DNA of 27,259 nucleotides from Pseudomonadota bacterium (GCA_023427085.1 JAEZBO010000111.1:1-27259), one strand, 5' to 3'; shown: positions 8,288 through 16,389, counted from the first letter of the stretch. Notes: a model not told the origin generated them from the sequence alone. A program made the numbers and translations.

Positions 8288-8965
8288 ATGACGTTCTCGA
8301 TCATCGGCCGCTGCGAGCGCACCGGCCAGTTCGGCATTGCCATCAGTTCGTCCAGCATCGCGGTCGGCGCGCGCTGCCCCTGGCTGCGCGCCGGTGTCGG
8401 CGCGGTCGCCACGCAGAACGTCACGCTGCCCGCGCTGGGCATCGAGATCCTCGCGCGTCTCGAGGCCGCCGGCGGCTCGCCCGAGGCGGCGCTGGCGCAG
8501 GCGCTGCAGGGCGACCCCTTCCACGAATACCGCCAGGTGACGGTGATCGACGCGCAGGGCCGCACGGCGCTGTTCAGCGGTAAGGAATCGCTGGGCACCC
8601 ACCATGCGGTCGCCGGCCGATCGTGCGCGGCGGCCGGCAATCTGCTGGCCGGCACGCAGGTGATCGCGGCGATGCCGCCGGCCTTCGAGCGCAGCGAAGG
8701 CATGCTGGCCGACCGCCTGCTGGCGGCCATGCATGCCGCCATGGCGGCCGGTGGCGAAGCCGGCCCGGTGCACTCGGCCGCGCTCAAGATCGTCGGCGAG
8801 GTCGCCTGGCCGATCGTCGACCTGCGGGTGGACTGGGCCGAGCACGACCCGATCGGCCAACTGGATGGACTGTGGCAGGCCTATCGGCCGCAGATGCAGG
8901 ACTACCTGAACCGCGCGCTCAATCCCCTGGCGGCGCCCAGCTACGGCGTGCCCGGCGATGAATGA
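8288..8965 (+). CDS. DUF1028 family protein (Ntn-hydrolase-like)
   Basis: A 225-aa protein that starts MTFSIIGRCERTGQFGIAIS and continues with AVGARCPWLRAGVGAVATQN, the hallmark of DUF1028. The family has an Ntn-hydrolase-like fold, and members often sit in operons with Rid proteins, peptidases and amidases. Removal of Met1 would expose Thr2, a plausible N-terminal nucleophile. The C-terminal 65 residues include a DLRVDWAEHDPIGQLDGLWQ stretch typical of the family. AGGAG (8276-8280) lies 7 bases before ATG 8288; the frame is open further left inside the rid gene, but that start has no ribosome site. It overlaps the next gene by 8 bases. The likely role is hydrolysis of an amide or similar bond; the substrate is unknown. 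Confidence 0.9.
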   Translation: MTFSIIGRCERTGQFGIAISSSSIAVGARCPWLRAGVGAVATQNVTLPALGIEILARLEAAGGSPEAALAQALQGDPFHEYRQVTVIDAQGRTALFSGKESLGTHHAVAGRSCAAAGNLLAGTQVIAAMPPAFERSEGMLADRLLAAMHAAMAAGGEAGPVHSAALKIVGEVAWPIVDLRVDWAEHDPIGQLDGLWQAYRPQMQDYLNRALNPLAAPSYGVPGDE

Positions 8966-10130
8966 CATGCGCAGCCGCGCGCTGCTGGCGCGCCTGGTCG
9001 GCTATGCCACCGTCAGCCGAGACTCCAACCTGGCGCTGATCGGCTTCGTGCACGATACGCTGCGCGAGCTGGGCGTGCACAGCGAACTGTTCCACAACGA
9101 GGCCCGCACCAAGGCCAATCTGTATGCGACGATCGGCCCGCTCGATCGTGGCGGCATCGTGCTGTCGGGCCATACCGACGTGGTGCCGGTCGACGGCCAG
9201 GCGTGGACGGTCGATCCCTTCACGCTGACCGAAGGCGACGGCCGGCTGTATGGCCGCGGCACCGCCGACATGAAAGGTTTTTTGGCGTCGGTGCTGGCCG
9301 CCGTGCCGGGCTTTCTGGCCCAGCCGCTGAAGGTGCCGGTCCACCTGGCATTTTCCTACGACGAAGAGATCGGCTGCCTGGGCGTGCGGCCCATGCTCGC
9401 CGCGCTGGCGCAGCGCGCCCACCGGCCCCGGCTGTGCCTGATCGGCGAGCCCACCGAGCTCAAGCCGGTGCTGGGCCACAAAGGCAAGCTGGCGATGCGT
9501 TGCCAGGTCAAGGGCGCCGCCTGCCATTCGGCCTACGCGCCCTACGGCGTCAATGCGATCGGCTACGCCGCCCGCATGATCCGCTACCTGGACGAGATCG
9601 GCGACCGGCTGGCGCAGGCAGACCAGCACGACCCACGTTTCGATCCGCCCTATTCCACCGTGCAGACCGGCCTGATCCAGGGCGGCCGCGCGCTGAACAT
9701 CGTGCCGGCCGAATGCGAATTCGACTTCGAGGTGCGTGCGCTGCCCGACTACGACGCCGAGGCCGTCACCCGCGAGCTGTCGGCCTACGTCGACACCGAA
9801 CTGCTGCCGCGCATGCGCGCGGTACAGCCCGACACCGACATCGTGCTGCAGCCGCTCAGCGCCTATCCAGGCCTGGCGACCTCGCCCGATAGCGAGGCAG
9901 CGCGCCTGCTGGCGTGGCTGACGCAAAGCGAGGACTTTGGCACGGTCGCCTTCGGCACCGAAGGCGGCCTGTTCGAGCAGGCCGGCATCCCCACCGTGGT
10001 GTGCGGGCCGGGCAGCATGGACCAGGGGCACAAGCCCGACGAGTTCATCAGCATCGCGCAGTTGCAGGCCTGCGATGCGATGCTGGCGCGCCTGACCACC
10101 TACCTGCGTAGCGACACGCTGACGGGATAA
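8958..10130 (+). CDS. M20-family deacylase, ArgE (acetylornithine deacetylase) type
   Basis: A 390-aa zinc hydrolase of the M20A family. Metal and catalytic residues are visible in order: H72 and D74 in SGHTDVVP, D104 in GTADMKG, general base E136 and ligand E137 in YDEEIG, E164 in GEPT, and H358 in GHKPDEF. Both the catalytic and dimerisation domains are complete at the usual length for ArgE. It starts within the last codons of the DUF1028 gene, so translation is coupled. This placement with transporter, monooxygenase and Rid genes argues for a catabolic N-deacylase rather than arginine biosynthesis. Automated annotation would call it acetylornithine deacetylase. Confidence 0.92.
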   Translation: MNDMRSRALLARLVGYATVSRDSNLALIGFVHDTLRELGVHSELFHNEARTKANLYATIGPLDRGGIVLSGHTDVVPVDGQAWTVDPFTLTEGDGRLYGRGTADMKGFLASVLAAVPGFLAQPLKVPVHLAFSYDEEIGCLGVRPMLAALAQRAHRPRLCLIGEPTELKPVLGHKGKLAMRCQVKGAACHSAYAPYGVNAIGYAARMIRYLDEIGDRLAQADQHDPRFDPPYSTVQTGLIQGGRALNIVPAECEFDFEVRALPDYDAEAVTRELSAYVDTELLPRMRAVQPDTDIVLQPLSAYPGLATSPDSEAARLLAWLTQSEDFGTVAFGTEGGLFEQAGIPTVVCGPGSMDQGHKPDEFISIAQLQACDAMLARLTTYLRSDTLTG

Positions 10131-10165
10131 GATGGCCGGACCCTGACTTCTTCGCCGCCCGCCTC

Positions 10166-10777
10166 ATGTCCCAGCCAGATCCGCGCCGCCACGCCCCCGC
10201 CACCGAGCGCAACCGCCAGCCCATCCTCGAGGTCCTGCGCAGTGTCCTGCCGGCCAGCGGCCGCGCGCTGGAGATCGGCAGCGGCACCGGCGAGCACGCG
10301 GTGTTCTTCGCGCAGGCCTTGCCGGACTGGACCTGGCAGCCCACCGAGCTCGACGCCGATGCCCTGCCGTCGATACAGGGCTGGATCGACCACGCCGGGC
10401 TGGACAACGTCGCGCCGCCGCGCGTGCTCGACGTGACGCAGGCCGACTGGGGCGTCGCGCCGGTCGACGCGATCGTCTGCTGCAACGTGATCCATTATTC
10501 GCCGTGGGCCAGCACGCCGGCGCTGCTCGACGGCGCCGCGCGGCTGCTCGTGCCCGGCGGCGTGCTGGTCCTGTATGGCCCCTACAAGCGCCAGGGCCGC
10601 CACACCGCGCCCAGCAACGAGGCCTTCGAGCAATGGCTCAAGCAGCGCGACCCGTCCTTCGGCGTGCGCGATCTCGAAACCGTGCAGGCCGAGGCCGAAC
10701 GGCGCGGCCTGCGCAGCGGACCGGTGATCGAGATGCCGGCCAACAACCTGTGCGTGGTGTTCACGGCGGGCGGGTGA
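10166..10777 (+). CDS. DUF938 class I SAM-dependent methyltransferase
   Basis: A 203-aa protein of the DUF938 family (related to eukaryotic METTL26). The early PATERNRQPILEVL block (11-23) precedes motif I LEIGSGTGEHA (35-45). CNVIHYSPW (around 110-118) is the conserved active-region motif, and GPYKRQGRHTAPSNEAF follows. The family has no firmly assigned substrate. It begins 35 bases after the deacylase without a clear Shine-Dalgarno, so it may be read through from the operon or be an unrelated housekeeping gene. The gene to its right is convergent. Confidence 0.9.
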   Translation: MSQPDPRRHAPATERNRQPILEVLRSVLPASGRALEIGSGTGEHAVFFAQALPDWTWQPTELDADALPSIQGWIDHAGLDNVAPPRVLDVTQADWGVAPVDAIVCCNVIHYSPWASTPALLDGAARLLVPGGVLVLYGPYKRQGRHTAPSNEAFEQWLKQRDPSFGVRDLETVQAEAERRGLRSGPVIEMPANNLCVVFTAGG

Positions 10778-10821
10778 TGCCGGGTGCGCGGCGTCGGATG
10801 CGCGATGCCGGATGCGCGGCG
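10777..10821. repeat. Short direct repeats at the end of the methyltransferase gene
   Basis: Two 17-base copies of ATGCCGGRTGCGCGGCG (10777-10793 and 10805-10821) differ at one base. A partial third copy, CGGATGCGCG, lies between them at 10795-10804. They occupy the gap between convergent genes, directly before a strong hairpin. Confidence 0.5.
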
Positions 10822-10843
10822 GCCGGCTGAACCCGCCGGCCGC
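10819..10843. terminator. GC-rich hairpin between convergent genes, candidate two-way terminator
   Basis: The perfect 9-base arms GCGGCCGGC and GCCGGCCGC flank a 7-base loop. The hairpin sits midway between the stop codons of two converging genes (10777 and 10868), where a shared terminator is expected. There is no U-run on either side, so intrinsic termination would be atypical; Rho assistance or 3'-end protection are alternatives. Confidence 0.4.
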
Positions 10844-10867
10844 GTGCCCCGGCCTGACGCTGCGCCG

Positions 10868-11479
10868 CTAGCCTTCCCGGTCGTCGGCGATCGCCTGTTC
10901 CAGCATGTCGAGCCGGTCCTGGCCCCAGAACAACTCGCCGGCATACAGATAGGACGGCGAGCCGAACACGCCGGCGGCCACCGCCGCGTCGGTGTTGCGG
11001 CGGTACTCGGCCTCGATCCCGGGCTGCCCGGCGCGCGCGACGACGGCCGGCACGTCCAACCCTTGCGCGGCAAGGATGTCGTGCAAAGTGGCCGCATCGG
11101 AGATGTCGCGTTGCTCGCACCATTCGGCCCGCAGGATCGCCTGGTGCAAACCATGTTGGTCGGCGCCCAGCTGCTGCGCCGCGATGAACAGCCGCGAGGC
11201 CAGGTCGGCGTTCGGGCACATGAAGGCCGGCGTCGGCTCGACCGCGATGCCGAGCTTGCGGCACCAGCGCTCGAGCTCGACGATCCGGTAGGCCTGCCGC
11301 TCGGGCGCGCGCTGCCCCAGCAGCACGCCGCCGGTGCGCGCGTAGACGGCGGGCAGGTCGACCGGCAGGTAGCGGATCGCCGCCCCCTGCCGGGCCGCCA
11401 GATCGCGCAGGCGTTCGGCGCCCAGGTAGGCCCAATCCGAGTTCAACCAGAAGTAGTAGTCGATCTGGCGGCGGCTCAC
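10868..11479 (-). CDS. DsbA-like 2-hydroxychromene-2-carboxylate isomerase family protein
   Basis: A 203-aa thioredoxin-fold protein of the DSBA/GST-kappa group. IDYYFWLNSDWAYLG (6-20) matches the N-terminal strand of HCCA isomerases, with serine 14 in the region of the catalytic serine. The end shows GVFGSPSYLYAGELFWGQDRL, the diagnostic cis-proline segment. Family members use glutathione to isomerise 2-hydroxychromene-2-carboxylate in naphthalene-type pathways, and many relatives have unknown substrates. Translation starts at a GTG whose bases overlap the TGA of the transporter gene (GTGA), so the two are coupled. No other naphthalene-pathway gene is visible, so the substrate is open. Confidence 0.85.
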   Translation of the reverse strand: MSRRQIDYYFWLNSDWAYLGAERLRDLAARQGAAIRYLPVDLPAVYARTGGVLLGQRAPERQAYRIVELERWCRKLGIAVEPTPAFMCPNADLASRLFIAAQQLGADQHGLHQAILRAEWCEQRDISDAATLHDILAAQGLDVPAVVARAGQPGIEAEYRRNTDAAVAAGVFGSPSYLYAGELFWGQDRLDMLEQAIADDREG

Positions 11480-12804
11480 GAGACGCTCCGTTGCGGCGTG
11501 CCGGCCGGCAGCGCAAATCGCGCCGGACCATGCATGAAGAAGGCGCTGGCGATGGCGATCGCGCCCAGCGTGCTCAGATACCAGACGATGTACTGGGGGT
11601 TGCCGCCGCCGTAGGCCAGCAGCGAGGTGGCAACGATCGGCGCCAGGCCGCCACCGATCGCGCCGGACACCTGCACCGCGATCGAGATGCCGCTGTAGCG
11701 CACCTGCGGCGGGAACTGCGCCGAGAACAGCCCGCCCTGCGGACCGTACAGCGCCGCGTAGACCAGGCCGATGGCGAGCGTGACGGCCAGCGTGATGTTG
11801 GCCGGGTCCAGCGTCTGTAGCAACGAGAAGAAGGTCGGCGCATACAGCAGGATGCCCAGCGCGCCGGCCATGAACACCCACTTGAAGCCGATGCGGTCGC
11901 CCAGCACGCCGAAGATCGGCATCGTGAACAGCGCCAGCAGCGCGCCCCACACCGTCGCATCGAGCATGACCATGCGCGGGATGCCGAGCGTGCCGGTGGC
12001 GTAGGCCAGCGAGAAGGTCACGACCGTGTAGAACCAGGTGACCTCGGCCAGCCGGCCGCCCACCACCACCAGCACCTCCTTGGGATAACGGCGCAGCACC
12101 GTCATCGCCGGCACCTCGACCTTGTCGCCCTTGTGCTGCATCTGCTCGAAGTCGGGCGACTCGGCCACCTTGACGCGGATGAACCAGCCCACCAGCAGCA
12201 GCACCACGCTGGCCAGGAACGGAATGCGCCAGCCCCACGACAGCATGTCCTCCTCGGGCAGCGCGGCGACCGCGCCCATCGCCAGCGACGACAGGATCAG
12301 GCCGGGCGCGACACCGGCCTGCGGCAGGCTGCCGAAAAAGCCTTTTTTGCCATCGGGCGCATGCTCGACCGCCATCAACACCGCACCGCCCCATTCGCCG
12401 CCCACCGCCACGCCTTGCAGGAAGCGCATCAGCACCAGCAGCACGGCGGCCCAATAGCCGATCGATTCATACGACGGGATCAGGCCGATCAGGATGGTCG
12501 GGATGCCCATCAGGAACAGCGTGATCAGCAGCATCGACTTGCGGCCGACGCGGTCGCCGAAATGGCCGAAGATGACGCCGCCAAGCGGCCGCGCGAAGAA
12601 GCCGACCGAGTAGGTCGCGAAGGCCGCCAGCGTGCCGGTCAGCGGATCGAAGGCCGGAAAGAAGATCTTGTTGAAGATCAGCGCGGCGGCCGTCCCGTAC
12701 AGGAAGAAGTCGTACCACTCGATCGTGGTGCCCATCATGCTGGCCAGGCCGGCCGTGACGTACTGTTTGCGCGAACGCGCGGATTGCGGCGAGGTGCCGT
12801 TCAT
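11476..12804 (-). CDS. MFS transporter, metabolite:H+ symporter (MHS) family
   Basis: A 442-aa inner-membrane protein with 12 predicted helices. The signature is typical of the MHS family (ProP/KgtP/ShiA relatives): MMGTTIEWYDFFLYGTAAAL (23-42), GDRVGRKS in the loop between helices 2 and 3 (83-90), and RFLQGVAVGGEWGGAVLMAVEHAP around 130-153. MHS members import carboxylic acids, osmolytes or shikimate-type compounds with protons. AGGGGA lies 6 bases before the ATG, separated by an A-rich run. It lies 43 bases after the aldolase-like gene and overlaps the isomerase gene at a GTGA junction, so it is likely the importer for that small pathway. Confidence 0.93.
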   Translation of the reverse strand: MNGTSPQSARSRKQYVTAGLASMMGTTIEWYDFFLYGTAAALIFNKIFFPAFDPLTGTLAAFATYSVGFFARPLGGVIFGHFGDRVGRKSMLLITLFLMGIPTILIGLIPSYESIGYWAAVLLVLMRFLQGVAVGGEWGGAVLMAVEHAPDGKKGFFGSLPQAGVAPGLILSSLAMGAVAALPEEDMLSWGWRIPFLASVVLLLVGWFIRVKVAESPDFEQMQHKGDKVEVPAMTVLRRYPKEVLVVVGGRLAEVTWFYTVVTFSLAYATGTLGIPRMVMLDATVWGALLALFTMPIFGVLGDRIGFKWVFMAGALGILLYAPTFFSLLQTLDPANITLAVTLAIGLVYAALYGPQGGLFSAQFPPQVRYSGISIAVQVSGAIGGGLAPIVATSLLAYGGGNPQYIVWYLSTLGAIAIASAFFMHGPARFALPAGTPQRSVS

Positions 12805-12847
12805 TTTTTTTCCCCTGGAGTGATACCGCTACGGACTGCTTGTGGTT

Positions 12848-13618
12848 TTAGAGTGGCGCGATGCCGTGGGTCTGGCGGGCCCAGTAGCTGAAGGTCGCCT
12901 TGACGATCGAAGGCTTGAGCAGATAGTCGTGCGCCTCGGCGGCCAGTTCGTCATCGACCGGCGTCAGCGGGCCGAAGGCCTGCGCGCGGATCTGCATGCG
13001 CGCGGCGCGCTCGAGATAGACCGACAGGTAGGTCGCTTCCTCGCAGTTGACGCCGGCGGTCAGGTAGCCGTGATGGGCCAGGATGATGGCCTTCTTGCGG
13101 CCCAGCGCCGCCGAGATGATCACGCCTTCCTGGTCGGCGATCGGCACGCCGGGCCATTCGCCCAGGAACGCGCAGTCGTTGTGCAGCGGCGTCATGTCCA
13201 TCTGCGCGATCACCAGCGGCTGGCGCGCGGCGGCCAGCGCCGAGGCCCACGGCGAATGGGTGTGGATGATCGAATTGACGTCGGGGCGCGCGTCGTAGAC
13301 CCACAGGTGAAAGCGGGTGGCGGGGTTGGCCATGCCTTCGCCGGTCAGCGTGTTGAGATCGCGGTCGACCTCGATGAAGTCTTCCGGCCGGGCTTCGTCG
13401 AAGCCCAGGCCGAAGCGCAGCGTCCAGTAGGCGCCGGGGCGCTCCGAGCGCACGCTGATCTGGCCGGCCAGGCCGGCCTCCTGCTCGGTCATCGCCAGGA
13501 TGCGACAGGCGTAGGCCATGGTCTCCGGCCGGCTGCGTTCGACGATCTGCAGGTGTCGGGCCATGTCGCGCGTGGCGCGCTGGTCGAAATAGGACTTCTC
13601 TCGTAGTGGGGCGTTCAT
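12848..13618 (-). CDS. Class II aldolase/adducin family protein
   Basis: A 256-aa protein with the class II aldolase fold. Zinc ligands are visible as H119 and H121 in IIHTHSPW and H183 in LAHHG. The position equivalent to the catalytic glutamate of fuculose-phosphate aldolase appears to be alanine (NPATRFHLW, about 98-106), so a retro-aldol mechanism of the classical type is doubtful; decarboxylase or non-aldolase members are alternatives. GGAG lies 7 bases before ATG 13618. It is followed at 43 bases by the MHS transporter and preceded at 100 bases by a LysR gene on the same strand. The likely job is cleavage or decarboxylation of the acid imported by that transporter. Confidence 0.88.
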   Translation of the reverse strand: MNAPLREKSYFDQRATRDMARHLQIVERSRPETMAYACRILAMTEQEAGLAGQISVRSERPGAYWTLRFGLGFDEARPEDFIEVDRDLNTLTGEGMANPATRFHLWVYDARPDVNSIIHTHSPWASALAAARQPLVIAQMDMTPLHNDCAFLGEWPGVPIADQEGVIISAALGRKKAIILAHHGYLTAGVNCEEATYLSVYLERAARMQIRAQAFGPLTPVDDELAAEAHDYLLKPSIVKATFSYWARQTHGIAPL

Positions 13619-13718
13619 CGCTGGTCTCCGGAATGCTGTCCGCCCTCGGTTGCAGGGGGAGCTTCAGGCATTCTGGCGACGGCCGCCGCGCCAGGCTATG
13701 GAGCGGCACTCATACCAG

Positions 13719-14618
13719 CTATTCCAGATCGGTGGCGCGCAGTGCCTTGGCGGCCTGCTGGGTACAGGCCATCAGGTCGTGGACCATCGATTTTTTCGGG
13801 CGGCCGGCCTGCGTGATCATGACCACGCGCCGGCGCAGGATCGGCTCGGTGATCGGCAGACGGCGCAGCGAATACTCGGCCAGCAGCCGCTCGGGGATGC
13901 GCGCCGGCAGGATACAGTCGCCCACGCCGGACGACACCAGCTTGAGCACCGCGTCGATGGTGTCGACCTCGGCGACGAAGGTCGGCGCCAGCCGGCTGCT
14001 GTGGATCATCCGGCGCAGCGCGTAATGCGGCGGAAAGCCGACCAGCCGCAGCTCCATGCCGGTCAGGTTCTGCGGTCCGTGCAGCGGCCGGTCCTCGCGC
14101 ACGATGAAGGCCATCTGGTCGTCGAACAGCGCCTGCGACTCGACGCCGTCGGAATCGACCGCGGCGTCGTAGACCAACCCCATGTCGGCCTTGCCGCTTT
14201 CGACCAGCGCGACCACCTCGGGCGAGCTGCGGCCCATCAGCGACAGGTTGATGTGCGGATGCATGCCGACAAAATGCGCCAGCACGTCGGCCGTGAAGTA
14301 GTAGCTCAAGGTGTGCACGGCGGCCAGCTTGAGGGTGCCGTGGGTCTGGCCCTGCTGATGGCAGTCGTCGAGCGCCTGGTCGATCGCGCGGTAGGCCGGC
14401 CGGATCGCGTCCAGCAAGCGGCTGCCGGCGTCGGTCAGCTCGAGCCCGCGGCCGGTGCGCGTGAACAGCGTCTGGCCCAGTTGCGACTCGAGCAGCGACA
14501 GCTGCTTGCTCAGGCCCGACTGGGTCTGGTCCAGCGCGTCGGCGGCCCGCGAGATCGAACCGGCGTCGGCGATCTGCACGAAGTAGCGCAACTGCCGGTC
14601 TAGCGTCTGGGTGGCCAT
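13719..14618 (-). CDS. LysR-type transcriptional regulator
   Basis: A 299-aa LTTR. The N-terminal winged helix-turn-helix spans about 7-65 (LRYFVQIADAGSISRAADAL, then QSGLSKQLSLLESQLGQTLF). The effector domain begins near 93 with GTLKLAAVHTL and includes CILPARIPERLL. Unlike most LysR regulators it is not divergent from its presumed target: it reads the same way as the aldolase-MHS-isomerase genes 100 bases downstream and the LctP-type gene upstream. The ATG at 14618 has only a weak ribosome site (AGAACG). The inducer is probably the acid handled by the adjacent genes, which is inference from position. Confidence 0.92.
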   Translation of the reverse strand: MATQTLDRQLRYFVQIADAGSISRAADALDQTQSGLSKQLSLLESQLGQTLFTRTGRGLELTDAGSRLLDAIRPAYRAIDQALDDCHQQGQTHGTLKLAAVHTLSYYFTADVLAHFVGMHPHINLSLMGRSSPEVVALVESGKADMGLVYDAAVDSDGVESQALFDDQMAFIVREDRPLHGPQNLTGMELRLVGFPPHYALRRMIHSSRLAPTFVAEVDTIDAVLKLVSSGVGDCILPARIPERLLAEYSLRRLPITEPILRRRVVMITQAGRPKKSMVHDLMACTQQAAKALRATDLE

Positions 14619-14737
14619 TGTCGTTCTGCTCTTTTGTTCATGACGAAGTCACGGCACAGCATAAGCCAAGCACGCCGGCACCGGTCAGGCGACGCGGCGG
14701 CCATGCGCTGGCGCGGCTCGACCGTCGCCGGCCGCGA
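14619..14737 (-). promoter_or_regulatory. Likely LysR promoter region
   Basis: A 119-base gap before the LysR start holds, on the minus strand, a weak TATGCT -10-like hexamer with a CTGACC -35-like hexamer at a long 19-base spacing. The rest is G/C-rich with no clear LysR T-N11-A box that I can defend. Confidence 0.25.
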
Positions 14738-16243
14738 CTACCCGGCCATCGCCGCCATCCCCACCACCGCCAGCGCGGCCAGCGTCATCAGCACGAAACC
14801 GGCCAGCGCATAGGGCAGCAGGCAGCGATAGAGCTGCCGCTCCATGCCGCGGGCCTGTGCCAGGTCGGCCGCGATCGCCATGCGCACCGGCGAGAACAGG
14901 CCCAGCGACATGCCCGAGACGTGCTGGACCGCGGCGATCGCCGCCACGCTCATGCCCGACTGCGCCGCGATCGCCAGCAGCGAGGGCAGGAACAGGCTGT
15001 TGGGCGCATTGCCGCTGTTGGTCAGGATGCCCAGCGCGCCCGACAGCGTCGGCGTCAGCAGCACGACGTTCTCGCGCAGCGCCGCGAACAGCTGCTGCGC
15101 CAGCGCGCCGCTGACGCCCGATGCGCTCATGACCTCGGCCATCATCGCGAACAGCAGCACCGTCAGCACCGCCTGCCGGCCGGTGCGCCACGCACTGGCG
15201 ATCTCGCCGGGCAGGCTGGCGGCGCGCCCATGCAGCGCCGCCGTGACCAGCGCCGCGGCCAGGAACCACATGCCCGCGTGATACAGCGGCGCAAAGCGCG
15301 GCAGGTCGGCGTACGGCGCCAGCACCCAGATGCCGGTCAAGGCCTCGCGCAGCGCCGGCACCAGCCGCGCCGCGGCCAGCCCGCCGATCACCAGCACGAA
15401 GGGCAGCGCCTTGACCAGCGCGGCGCGCCACTGCGCCGGCGTCGGCCGCGCGTCGCGCCAGTAGCGCAGCACGATCAGCGGCCCGAAGGCCGCCAGCAGC
15501 GCCACCTCCGGCCCCAGGTAGCGGGTCGCCAGCGTCAGGCACAGCAGGCCCGCGGCCAGCCATGCCAGCTCGGCCAGCGCCACGGTCCAGCGCGCCCCCA
15601 GGCCGGCCTGGCGGGCGGTGCGCCAATAGATCGTCAGCCAGACCGGCATCAGCAAGGCCATCGGGATCACCGCGTTCAGCGCCAGTTCGGTCGGCGTGAC
15701 GCGGATGTAGGCGGCCGCCAGCACCGTGCCGCTGCCCATCGCGCCCCACGGGATCATGGTCTGGCTCAGCAGCGCGAAGATGGCGAGATGCCGCGGGTCG
15801 GCCACCCGGCCGCGCAACAGCAGCACGGTGCCGATCATGCCGACGCCGAAGCCGGTCGCGGATTCGGCGAACGGGCCGACCAGGAAACAGGCGAAGAACA
15901 GACGGTGGCGCAGCCGCAGTGTGTCGGTGGCCGGCGTGGACCCGGCTGCCGTGGCGGCCGACGCTGCCCCCGGCTCCTCGCCATCGTGCTGAAAGCGGCG
16001 CGCGCCGATTTTCCAGAACAGCAGCCCGCCGAGGATGTACGGCGCGATCGTCACGCCGATCCAGGCCCCGCGCAACAGCGCATTGCCAGTCTGCGCCACG
16101 CCAAAAGGCGCCAGCCCGGCCGCCAGGCCCGCCCCGATGGCGACCAGCAGGCCGAGCAACGCAGCGGTCGCCAGGCCCACCCTGCCGCTGAGGATGGAGC
16201 CTGCCACCATCAGCGCAGGCAAGGCCCAAATCAGATAGATCAT
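14738..16243 (-). CDS. LctP-family (L-lactate permease-like) transporter
   Basis: A 501-aa polytopic membrane protein with about 12-14 hydrophobic segments. It keeps landmarks of the lactate permease family: a GPFAESATGFGVGMIG segment where the family has GxFxEGxxGFG, TNSGNAPNSLFLPSL near the C-terminus, and the HVSGMSLGLFSPVRMAIAADL block. It is somewhat shorter than the usual 530-560 residues and quite divergent, so the substrate may be another short 2-hydroxy- or monocarboxylate. The start chosen is ATG 16243 (MIYLIWALPAL). The frame is open for 32 more codons to 16339, but that stretch is polar, lacks a ribosome site and would run through the probable promoter. It diverges from the GntR/FCD gene. 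Confidence 0.85.
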   Translation of the reverse strand: MIYLIWALPALMVAGSILSGRVGLATAALLGLLVAIGAGLAAGLAPFGVAQTGNALLRGAWIGVTIAPYILGGLLFWKIGARRFQHDGEEPGAASAATAAGSTPATDTLRLRHRLFFACFLVGPFAESATGFGVGMIGTVLLLRGRVADPRHLAIFALLSQTMIPWGAMGSGTVLAAAYIRVTPTELALNAVIPMALLMPVWLTIYWRTARQAGLGARWTVALAELAWLAAGLLCLTLATRYLGPEVALLAAFGPLIVLRYWRDARPTPAQWRAALVKALPFVLVIGGLAAARLVPALREALTGIWVLAPYADLPRFAPLYHAGMWFLAAALVTAALHGRAASLPGEIASAWRTGRQAVLTVLLFAMMAEVMSASGVSGALAQQLFAALRENVVLLTPTLSGALGILTNSGNAPNSLFLPSLLAIAAQSGMSVAAIAAVQHVSGMSLGLFSPVRMAIAADLAQARGMERQLYRCLLPYALAGFVLMTLAALAVVGMAAMAG

Positions 16244-16321
16244 CGCCGGGTCAGGTCCTGGTTTCGACACCGCAAGAAAACGCCGGCCGTCTATCGATAT
16301 GTGCCGCGCGGATAAAGCCGA

Positions 16322-16348
16322 ATCATATCCGCACAGCACGGTCTACAA
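16322..16348 (-). promoter_or_regulatory. Weak candidate promoter for the LctP-type gene
   Basis: On the minus strand, TATGAT (16327-16322) is a good -10 match, with TTGTAG (16348-16343) as a -35 at a short 15-base spacing. The -35 falls inside the first GTCTAC operator-like core, consistent with repression by the adjacent GntR protein. Confidence 0.35.
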
Positions 16349-16359
16349 TTCTGTCTACA
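16341..16359. promoter_or_regulatory. Tandem GTCTACA repeats, probable GntR/FCD operator
   Basis: Two identical GTCTACA heptamers (16341-16347 and 16353-16359) are spaced by exactly 12 bases in the divergent region between the LctP-type gene and the GntR/FCD gene. Each contains GTNNAC, the core of the FadR-subfamily operator consensus. TACAAT (16344-16349) could also be a -10 for the GntR gene. A similar arrangement recurs at the CoA-transferase promoter (23126-23143). Confidence 0.5.
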
Positions 16360-16389
16360 CAAGAACGGCCCGGCCTCGCGGGCGCGCCC

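Noticed and set aside
6481..8787. Leftward open frame of 768 codons
   Set aside because: It mirrors the monooxygenase, Rid and DUF1028 genes, whose families are unmistakable on the other strand.
8958..10130. Assignment as biosynthetic argE
   Set aside because: The family match is good, but overlap with a DUF1028 gene in a transporter-monooxygenase operon, with no arginine genes nearby, argues for a catabolic deacylase.
14618..16315. Rightward open frame of 565 codons
   Set aside because: Its composition is Gln/Arg/His-rich, and it is antisense to the LctP-family membrane protein.
16244..16339. Longer N-terminus for the LctP-type protein
   Set aside because: There is no ribosome site, the residues are polar, and the stretch would overlap the probable promoter and operator.
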